Made by a program: the position numbers and the translations under genes
The notes under the pieces: generated by a model
What the model was told of the DNA's origin: nothing
The model's database searches: none
The model's input: the letters and a program-made list of their open reading frames with translations, nothing else
Shown here: in pieces, positions 6,283 to 11,305 of the stretch
How the letters are laid out: every line of letters starts with the position of its first letter
Position numbering within the stretch: position 1 is the stretch's first letter
NCBI GenBank assembly: GCA_041987425.1
Contig: JBHIWP010000181.1
Span: 1-11,305 of the forward strand
Length of the DNA: 11,305 nucleotides
Reading direction: 5' to 3'
DNA from: Leptofilum sp041987425
Lineage (GTDB): Bacteria > Chloroflexota > Anaerolineae > Promineifilales > Promineifilaceae

Positions 6283-7206
6283 GTGAAACATTTTCTAAGT
6301 ATTGCTGAATTGTCCCCTGATCAACTACACAATTTACTCAATTTAGCCCTTACCTTAAAACAGGAATGGCAAAACGGCGGAAATGCCCCCCTTCTCAAGG
6401 GTAAAAGCCTGGCGCTGGTCTTCCAAAAACCATCGCTGCGTACGCGCGTTTCTTTTGAAATGGGCATGGTTCACCTGGGTGGTTACGCCCTTTACCTGGG
6501 TCCGACCGAAATAAAAATGGGCGGGCGGGAGAGCGTGGCCGATGTAGCCCGTGTTCTGTCTGGCTACGTAGACGGTATTATGGCGCGCGTGTTCGATCAC
6601 GAACACATCTTGCAGCTGGCTGAATATGGCTCTGTTCCGGTGATCAATGGGTTGTCTGACTATAATCATCCGGCCCAGGCCCTGGCCGATATTTTTACCG
6701 TGCTGGAAGCAAAAAAGCGCCTGGAGGGGCTGAAATTGGCCTATGTTGGGGATGGTAATAACGTAGCGCGTTCTCTATTATTTATCTGTATGAAGCTAGG
6801 TATGCATTTTTCTATTGCTTCTCCACCCAATTACACCCTTACCGAAGAAGATTATTCCCTGGGTGAGGCGTTTAGCACGGCGGGCGCTTCTATAGAGGTG
6901 TATGAAGATCCAAACAAAGCCGTGGCAGATGCAGATATTATTTATACCGATGTGTGGACAAGCATGGGACAAGAAGAGGAAACGGCCGTACGTCTGAAGG
7001 TCTTTCCCCCATACCAGGTAAACCAACAGCTCGTCAATCTGGCCAAGCCCGATTGTCTGGTAATGCACTGCTTGCCCGCACACCGAGGCGAGGAAATCAC
7101 CGATGAGGTAGCCGATGGGCCAAACTCTATCCTGTTTCCTCAGGCAGAAAACCGGCTGCATGCCCAAAAGGCAATTCTGGTTGAGCTGTTGGGCAACAAC
7201 TCGTAA
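6283..7206 (+). CDS. argF: Ornithine carbamoyltransferase
   Basis: This enzyme transfers the carbamoyl group from carbamoyl phosphate to ornithine, giving citrulline in arginine synthesis; it acts in the cytoplasm as a trimer. The 307-residue product is full length. It has the carbamoyl-phosphate loop SLRTR (51-55), HPAQ (129-132), GDGNN (156-160) and two ornithine-side signatures, DVWTSMGQE (223-231) and HCLPAHRGEE (262-271). The SMG motif separates it from aspartate carbamoyltransferase and putrescine-type enzymes. The start is GTG at 6283 with GGAGA 10 bases upstream; there is no earlier in-frame ATG. The anabolic and catabolic forms cannot be told apart from the sequence, but no arginine deiminase or carbamate kinase gene is near, which favours the anabolic role. 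No other arginine gene is in the window. The next gene starts 66 bases later on the same strand and may be co-transcribed. Confidence 0.96.
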   Translation: MKHFLSIAELSPDQLHNLLNLALTLKQEWQNGGNAPLLKGKSLALVFQKPSLRTRVSFEMGMVHLGGYALYLGPTEIKMGGRESVADVARVLSGYVDGIMARVFDHEHILQLAEYGSVPVINGLSDYNHPAQALADIFTVLEAKKRLEGLKLAYVGDGNNVARSLLFICMKLGMHFSIASPPNYTLTEEDYSLGEAFSTAGASIEVYEDPNKAVADADIIYTDVWTSMGQEEETAVRLKVFPPYQVNQQLVNLAKPDCLVMHCLPAHRGEEITDEVADGPNSILFPQAENRLHAQKAILVELLGNNS

Positions 7207-7207
7207 A

Positions 7208-7247
7208 CATTTGCAAATGCGTTGTCATACCTGCGCTGGTAGGAATG
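7208..7247. repeat. Two short inverted repeats between the carbamoyltransferase and TPR genes
   Basis: A perfect 12-base palindrome CATTTGCAAATG (7208-7219) starts one base after the carbamoyltransferase stop codon. Next to it, 7224-7247 carries ATACCT (7227-7232) and AGGAAT (7241-7246), arms that pair at five of six positions. Its minus-strand translation contains IPTSAGMT, close to the IPAFAGMT pattern produced by widespread REP-like hairpin repeats. There is no T-run, so it is not a clear terminator. Confidence 0.4.
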
Positions 7248-7272
7248 GCACTCTTGTTTTGGAGGCGATGGC

Positions 7273-9546
7273 GTGGCAGGAAACCGTGCCCGATTCGAAG
7301 AAGCATTAAATCGAGGTCATTCACATAGTTGGGATCAAAATTGGCAAGAGGCAGTCGGAGAGTTTCAGAGTGCCATTGACGAGATCTCTAACGAGCCAGC
7401 TCCCTATGCCGGTTTAGGCATGGCCTACCTGGAACTTAACCAGTTAAAAGAGGCTTTGGAAAATTATAAGCTGGCCGCCCGCTTCTCACGTGGCGATGTT
7501 ATTTACCTGCGCCAGGTGGCCGACGTTCAGGAACGGCTCAATTTGTATGGCGAAGCAGGCAAAACGTACATGGCCATCGGTGAAATAGAGCTGAACCGAC
7601 GCCGACTGCCCGAGGCAATGGACAACTGGAACCGAGCGGTGCGCCTGGAACCAGATTTACTGCGTGCTCACCAGCGATTAGCCTCCATTTACGAGCGTCA
7701 GGGCTCTGTGCATAATGCCATTCGGGAATATTTAGCCATTGCGCGCATCCTGAACTCGCAGGGCGAAACCCGAAACGCGCTGCAAGCGTGCCAGCTGGCC
7801 CTTAAGCTAGATCCGCGCAACGCGGAGGTGCTCACCGCCATTGAGCAGTTGCGCAGCGGTGAAAAATTAGAAGGCGAATCTGAAAGCCCTGCTTATCAAT
7901 CTTCAGATAGCATCAGTGAAGTGGCCCAGCATATGGCGGCCGCCCTGCAAGAAAAAACGGGGAACGGCACCGCTAAGGCCGCTGACGCTGCCAGTCCGGT
8001 GCGAGATGCCCGTCGCTTGGCTTCTGAAAAGCTGGCGGAAGATATCTTTGATGATGAAGCTGATGTTGAACTGAATGTTCAAACGCTGCAGCTGAGCACG
8101 CTCATCAGCAAGGCGCTAGATTTCCAAACGCGCGGCATGACCAACGAAGCCATTAGCGCTTATGAAGAGGCTATGGGATTGGGGCTGGACAATACGGCCG
8201 CACATTTCAATCTTGGCCTGCTTTACCAGGACAAACTTCGTTTTGAAGATGCGATCCGTGAATTTGAGCTGTCGGTGAAAGACCATGATTTTCGCCTGGC
8301 AAGCTACTTTTCATTGGGTGAATGTCACCGGGCACGGGGACGAATTGAAAAGGCACTCGAGCACTTTATTAACGTGCTGAAAATAGTGGACCTGGCTACC
8401 GTGCAGCACAGTCAGGCAGACCGACTCATTGAGCTATATGAAAATCTGGCAGACAGCCTGATGGCCCAGGGCGAGAGAGACCAGGCTTCTGCCTTTGCCA
8501 ATGCCCTGGTGGAGTTTTTGAGCCACAAGGGGTGGGAAGATAAAGCAAAGGAAGCGCGCGGCCGTTTAAACGCTATCTCTGACTCTGGCATGATGATTTT
8601 GGGCGATATGCTGACGGCTGGATCTGAGCAGGTGCTGGAATCGCTCTATTTGAGCCAGGAATATGCCAAGCGTGGCATGTATGATACGGCCGTTGAGGAA
8701 ACTTACCGCGCCGTTCAACTTTCTAACGACTATCTGCCAGCCCATATGCAGCTGGGGGAACTGTTGGGAAAACAGGGCCGCCGCGAAACGGCCGCACAAA
8801 AATTTATCACTGTAGCCGATACTTACCGCAACCGGGGTGACGTGAACGGGGCCATCGTGTCGTATGAAAAGGCAGTTGAAATGACGCCGCTGGACCTGGC
8901 GGCACGTGGCCGTTTGATTGAAATGCTGAAGCAGCATGGGCAGATAGACCGTGCCCTGGAGCATTACCTGGCGGTTGGTGACGCCTACTATCAGCTGGCC
9001 CAGGTGGACAAAGCTCGCGATACCTACCAGGAAGCCCTGAAGCTGGCCCCTCGCGGCGCGGCGGAACACAACTGGAAAGCACGATTACTGCGGCTGGCTG
9101 CCGAAATTGACATACAGCGGTTTGATTGGCGGCGCGCGCTGGCGGCTTATAAAGATCTGCGCACGTTGGACCCCAACGATGAGCGAATCGTTATAACTTT
9201 GGTTGATTTGTATTACAAAGTCGGTCAGCCAATTAATGCCGTTAGTGAGCTCGATAATTATCTAAAGCAGCTTGTCCGCAGCGGGCGCGGAGCAAAAGTG
9301 GTGGGCATTTTAGAAGACATGGTACGGCAACGGCCGTCTGACAAAAACCTGGTTGACCGGTTGTCGCGTCTCTATATTCAGCAAAAGCGCCAGGCCGACG
9401 CTATTGAGCTGCTAGACAAATTGGGTGAAGCTCAGCTAGAGGCAAACGAAACCCAGGCCGCTTATGAAACGATTGAAAAAATTCTGACGCTAAATCCTCC
9501 AAACGCTGCCAGTTACCGGCAATTGTTAGCCCAATTACGGCCGTAA
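7273..9546 (+). CDS. Large TPR-repeat protein upstream of cdaA
   Basis: The 757-residue product has no signal peptide and no membrane helix, so it should be cytoplasmic. It is built almost wholly of tetratricopeptide-like helix pairs in two blocks: about residues 20-190 (for example APYAGLGMAYLELNQLKEAL) and about 272-755 (for example AHFNLGLLYQDKLRFEDAI). A charged, low-complexity linker at about 195-265 separates them. TPR arrays bind other proteins; no enzymatic motif is visible. GTG 7273 is chosen because TGGAGG (7260-7265) lies 7 bases upstream. An ATG at 7268 is out of frame. The stop at 9544-9546 is 23 bases before cdaA, with no terminator or promoter between them, so the two are probably co-transcribed. 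A scaffold or regulatory role for the c-di-AMP machinery is an inference from position only. Confidence 0.85.
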   Translation: MAGNRARFEEALNRGHSHSWDQNWQEAVGEFQSAIDEISNEPAPYAGLGMAYLELNQLKEALENYKLAARFSRGDVIYLRQVADVQERLNLYGEAGKTYMAIGEIELNRRRLPEAMDNWNRAVRLEPDLLRAHQRLASIYERQGSVHNAIREYLAIARILNSQGETRNALQACQLALKLDPRNAEVLTAIEQLRSGEKLEGESESPAYQSSDSISEVAQHMAAALQEKTGNGTAKAADAASPVRDARRLASEKLAEDIFDDEADVELNVQTLQLSTLISKALDFQTRGMTNEAISAYEEAMGLGLDNTAAHFNLGLLYQDKLRFEDAIREFELSVKDHDFRLASYFSLGECHRARGRIEKALEHFINVLKIVDLATVQHSQADRLIELYENLADSLMAQGERDQASAFANALVEFLSHKGWEDKAKEARGRLNAISDSGMMILGDMLTAGSEQVLESLYLSQEYAKRGMYDTAVEETYRAVQLSNDYLPAHMQLGELLGKQGRRETAAQKFITVADTYRNRGDVNGAIVSYEKAVEMTPLDLAARGRLIEMLKQHGQIDRALEHYLAVGDAYYQLAQVDKARDTYQEALKLAPRGAAEHNWKARLLRLAAEIDIQRFDWRRALAAYKDLRTLDPNDERIVITLVDLYYKVGQPINAVSELDNYLKQLVRSGRGAKVVGILEDMVRQRPSDKNLVDRLSRLYIQQKRQADAIELLDKLGEAQLEANETQAAYETIEKILTLNPPNAASYRQLLAQLRP

Positions 9547-9569
9547 CGTCGTAGTCGTAACATCAATTT

Positions 9570-10385
9570 ATGAACGCTTTTTCCTGGGAGAGTTTTGCAA
9601 ATGCACTAAACCGCTCCCCATCTTTATGGCTCAGTGCCATCGATATTTTGTTGGTAACGGTAGTTATCTATAGCGGCTTTTTGCTGATTCGGGGTACGCG
9701 CGCCGTTCAGGTTTTGCGCGGTTTCGTTGGATTGGCGCTCATCGTTTTGCTGCTCTCATCTATTCCTGGGCTTACCGCTTTTCGCCAATTAGTAAGCTGG
9801 ATTCTACCCACGCTGTTGCTCTCCATTCCAATAATCTTTCAGCCAGAGCTAAGGCGAGCTCTGGAGCAACTCGGCCGTACCGGCAGCTACTTTCGCTTTT
9901 TGCGCAAGAACGAGATTAGCCCGGTGGTCATTGCCGTAAAAGATGCCAGCATTCGCCTGTCGCAGCGGCGGCATGGGGCGCTCATCGTTTTCGAGCGCGA
10001 TACCGGCCTGCAAGAATATATCGACACCGGCATTTTACTGAACTCTGACGTTTCGCCAGACCTGCTGCTAACCATCTTCAATAAAAATACCGAACTACAT
10101 GATGGTGCCGTTATTATGCGAAACGGCAAGCTGGCTGCCGCCGCTTGCGTGATGCCCCTTTCTACCAGCAGCCTGACAGACCGGCAAATGGGGCTGCGCC
10201 ACCGCGCTGCGCTGGGCATTAGCGAGGTGAGCGACGCGGTGGCTGTGGTTGTGTCAGAAGAAACGGGCCAGGTCTCCATTGCTCATAACGGCCGTGTCAT
10301 ACGTCGCCAGGACCCCGCCAGGCTAGACGATATATTGCACGCCTTTCTATACAATCGGCAAAGCACCCAGAGGACCGACGCATGA
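9570..10385 (+). CDS. cdaA: Membrane-anchored diadenylate cyclase CdaA
   Basis: CdaA condenses two ATP molecules into cyclic di-AMP, a second messenger for potassium and osmotic balance and for cell wall control. The 271-residue product has the normal architecture. Three membrane helices lie at about 22-40, 50-65 and 75-90, followed by a short linker and the DAC (DisA_N) domain at about 110-260. The active-site motifs are intact: GALIVFER (136-143), DGA (178-180, in ELHDGAVIM) and RHR (210-212, in GLRHRAALG), with SEETG (229-233) after them. The ATG at 9570 has no Shine-Dalgarno sequence; it lies 23 bases after the TPR stop, so translation may depend on coupling to the upstream gene. The stop TGA overlaps the start of the next gene, the usual cdaA-cdaR arrangement. 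The symbol dacA is also used for this gene. Confidence 0.96.
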   Translation: MNAFSWESFANALNRSPSLWLSAIDILLVTVVIYSGFLLIRGTRAVQVLRGFVGLALIVLLLSSIPGLTAFRQLVSWILPTLLLSIPIIFQPELRRALEQLGRTGSYFRFLRKNEISPVVIAVKDASIRLSQRRHGALIVFERDTGLQEYIDTGILLNSDVSPDLLLTIFNKNTELHDGAVIMRNGKLAAAACVMPLSTSSLTDRQMGLRHRAALGISEVSDAVAVVVSEETGQVSIAHNGRVIRRQDPARLDDILHAFLYNRQSTQRTDA

Positions 10386-11305
10386 TGCGCATGGCCCGTT
10401 CTCTAATTGCCAATCTGGCAACGCTGATACTTTCCTTCATTTTGGCCGTGGTCATCTGGGTAAACGCCATGCAGGTTGAAGACCCAAACGTTAAGCGTGT
10501 GATGCAAATTCCAGCCACATTCATTGGCTTACCAGAAGATACAACGCGCGTCATGCCAGCAAATAGCTCTCCACCTATACTTATTACATATGAAGGGCCA
10601 AATTCCATTGTTTCTGAACTGTCCCAAGACGACTTCACAGCCATTATCGACCTTAGCAATGTCCCGCTGGGGGGAGAAGTCAACGTACCCGTAGAAATTC
10701 AAGCAGAAAACACCCAAATTACGTTAGATGCGCCTATCCCAGAGACAGTTATTGTGCACCTGGAAAGATTAGTAACGAGAGAAATTGACGTGGAGCTGGA
10801 AATACGGGGGGACGTCGCGCGCGGTCATACAATGGGCAATCCGCTCATTGATCCGCCTACCATTGCCGTTACCGGCACAGAAAGCGAAGTTGAACGCCTG
10901 GATTTTGCTCAGGTTACCGTCTTTTTAAATGACGACACACAAACCCGCATCGAAACACCGCAGCCGCTTTTTTATGACAGGCAGGGGCGGGTTGCCAGTG
11001 TAAGTGGCCTCCAGCTCAGTGCAGAGCAAGTTGAAGTCACAATTCCCATCAACGAATCGGCCGATTTTGCTAACAAGGTCATTACGGCCGATATCATTGG
11101 GCAAGTTGCGCCAGGTTACCGGGTGCTAGGCGTCACGGTAGAGCCCTCCAGCGTGCTGGTGACCGGGCGTCCCACACAGCTCGCATTGCCCTTCCGGGTG
11201 CAAACAGAACCAATTGACATAACGGGCCTAACGGAGACGTATCAAGATCAGGTTTCGCTGGTGCTGCCAGAAGGCATTACGCTAGACAGCGTTGCGGAAA
11301 TTACG
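10382..11305 (+). CDS. cdaR: YbbR-domain protein CdaR, partial (runs off right edge)
   Basis: The frame opens with ATG at 10382, overlapping the cdaA stop as ATGA, and stays open for 308 codons to the window edge. The start could also be ATG 10385 or 10391. One membrane helix (about residues 8-29, LIANLATLILSFILAVVIWV) anchors the protein, with the rest outside. The outside part shows YbbR-type beta-rich repeats, roughly 35-120, 125-210 and 215-300. These are marked by recurring phrases such as VNVPVEIQ, REIDVELEIRGDV, PTIAVTGTESEVERL, VEVTIPIN and SSVLVTGRPTQL. In Firmicutes, CdaR binds CdaA in the membrane and tunes its activity, and the tight overlap here fits the same partnership. In many genomes glmM follows this pair; that would lie outside the window. 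Confidence 0.93.
   Translation, partial: MMRMARSLIANLATLILSFILAVVIWVNAMQVEDPNVKRVMQIPATFIGLPEDTTRVMPANSSPPILITYEGPNSIVSELSQDDFTAIIDLSNVPLGGEVNVPVEIQAENTQITLDAPIPETVIVHLERLVTREIDVELEIRGDVARGHTMGNPLIDPPTIAVTGTESEVERLDFAQVTVFLNDDTQTRIETPQPLFYDRQGRVASVSGLQLSAEQVEVTIPINESADFANKVITADIIGQVAPGYRVLGVTVEPSSVLVTGRPTQLALPFRVQTEPIDITGLTETYQDQVSLVLPEGITLDSVAEIT

Larger units (their letters stand above)
4..11090. repeat. Dispersed iterated palindrome CGGCCG / ACGGCCGT (31 copies)
   Basis: CGGCCG starts at 4, 94, 648, 780, 1082, 1593, 1689, 1904, 1926, 2571, 3213, 3524, 3796, 3840, 4392, 5278, 5519, 5663, 6225, 6983, 7937, 8195, 8559, 8687, 8789, 9331, 9538, 9872, 10289, 11058 and 11085. Thirteen copies (94, 648, 2571, 3213, 3840, 4392, 5278, 6225, 6983, 8687, 9331, 9538, 10289) are flanked to give the 8-mer ACGGCCGT. 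Ten more extend on one side only. Random sequence of about 50% GC would give roughly three 6-mers and fewer than one 8-mer. Two copies (3796, 6225) are intergenic; the rest lie in genes, on either strand. Confidence 0.85.

Noticed and set aside
6796..7167. 123-codon minus-strand open frame
   Set aside because: It is antisense to the carbamoyltransferase gene across its conserved DVWTSMGQE and HCLPAHRGEE motifs.
8566..9069. 167-codon minus-strand open frame
   Set aside because: It is wholly antisense to the TPR gene, whose repeat pattern is continuous there, and it has no recognisable domain.
9543..9553. TAACGTCGT at the TPR stop codon, also at the FabH stop codon (around 3613-3621)
   Set aside because: It is a nine-base coincidence with no symmetry and no hairpin; it does not form a terminator.
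1..11305. CRISPR array, insertion sequence, attachment site or prophage gene
   Set aside because: No evenly spaced direct repeats, transposase or integrase motifs, or terminal inverted repeats were seen. The tRNA-Leu 3' end is not repeated downstream.

Overview
The window looks like chromosomal DNA of an uncultured or environmental bacterium. My best guess is Chloroflexota, class Anaerolineae or a relative. That is an inference from three things: the 4836-5903 product resembles an unnamed two-helix membrane protein family that I associate with that phylum; the lipoprotein at the left edge has a long Thr/Pro/Ala-rich stretch after its lipid-anchor Cys; and the hybrid kinase begins with a 'PPLFDDPEKNRQA'-like segment before its membrane helices. 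There is no ribosomal RNA gene and no mobile element, CRISPR array or prophage gene.

Layout, left to right. 1-214 (-): the start of a secreted lipoprotein gene that leaves the window. 249-276: a terminator hairpin read on the minus strand. 364-2283 (-): a membrane-bound hybrid sensor histidine kinase with its own receiver domain. 2317-2556: a divergent intergenic region with the same 11-bp motif, in opposite orientation, just before each flanking gene. 2557-3615 (+): a FabH-type ketoacyl-ACP synthase III. 3631-3788 (+): a complete tRNA-Leu(GAG) unit with consensus promoter, tRNA and terminator. 3809-4753 (-): an extended-SDR NAD-dependent nucleotide-sugar epimerase. 4836-5903 (-): an unknown membrane protein. 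5904-6282: a 379-base divergent control region. 6283-7206 (+): ornithine carbamoyltransferase. 7273-9546 (+): a large TPR protein. 9570-10385 (+): diadenylate cyclase CdaA. 10382-11305 (+): a YbbR/CdaR protein that runs off the right edge.

The right half is probably one operon: the TPR gene, cdaA and cdaR lie 23 bases apart and then overlap by 4 bases. CdaA makes the second messenger c-di-AMP at the membrane, and CdaR is its usual membrane partner. The TPR protein is an unexpected upstream companion. The left and middle genes are a mixed set (signalling, lipid synthesis, tRNA, sugar nucleotide) with no single shared pathway.

The most striking signal is not a gene. The palindrome CGGCCG occurs 31 times by my count, 13 of them as the full 8-mer ACGGCCGT. 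It lies in different reading frames of almost every gene and also in intergenic DNA. This looks like a highly iterated palindrome comparable in behaviour to cyanobacterial HIP1.
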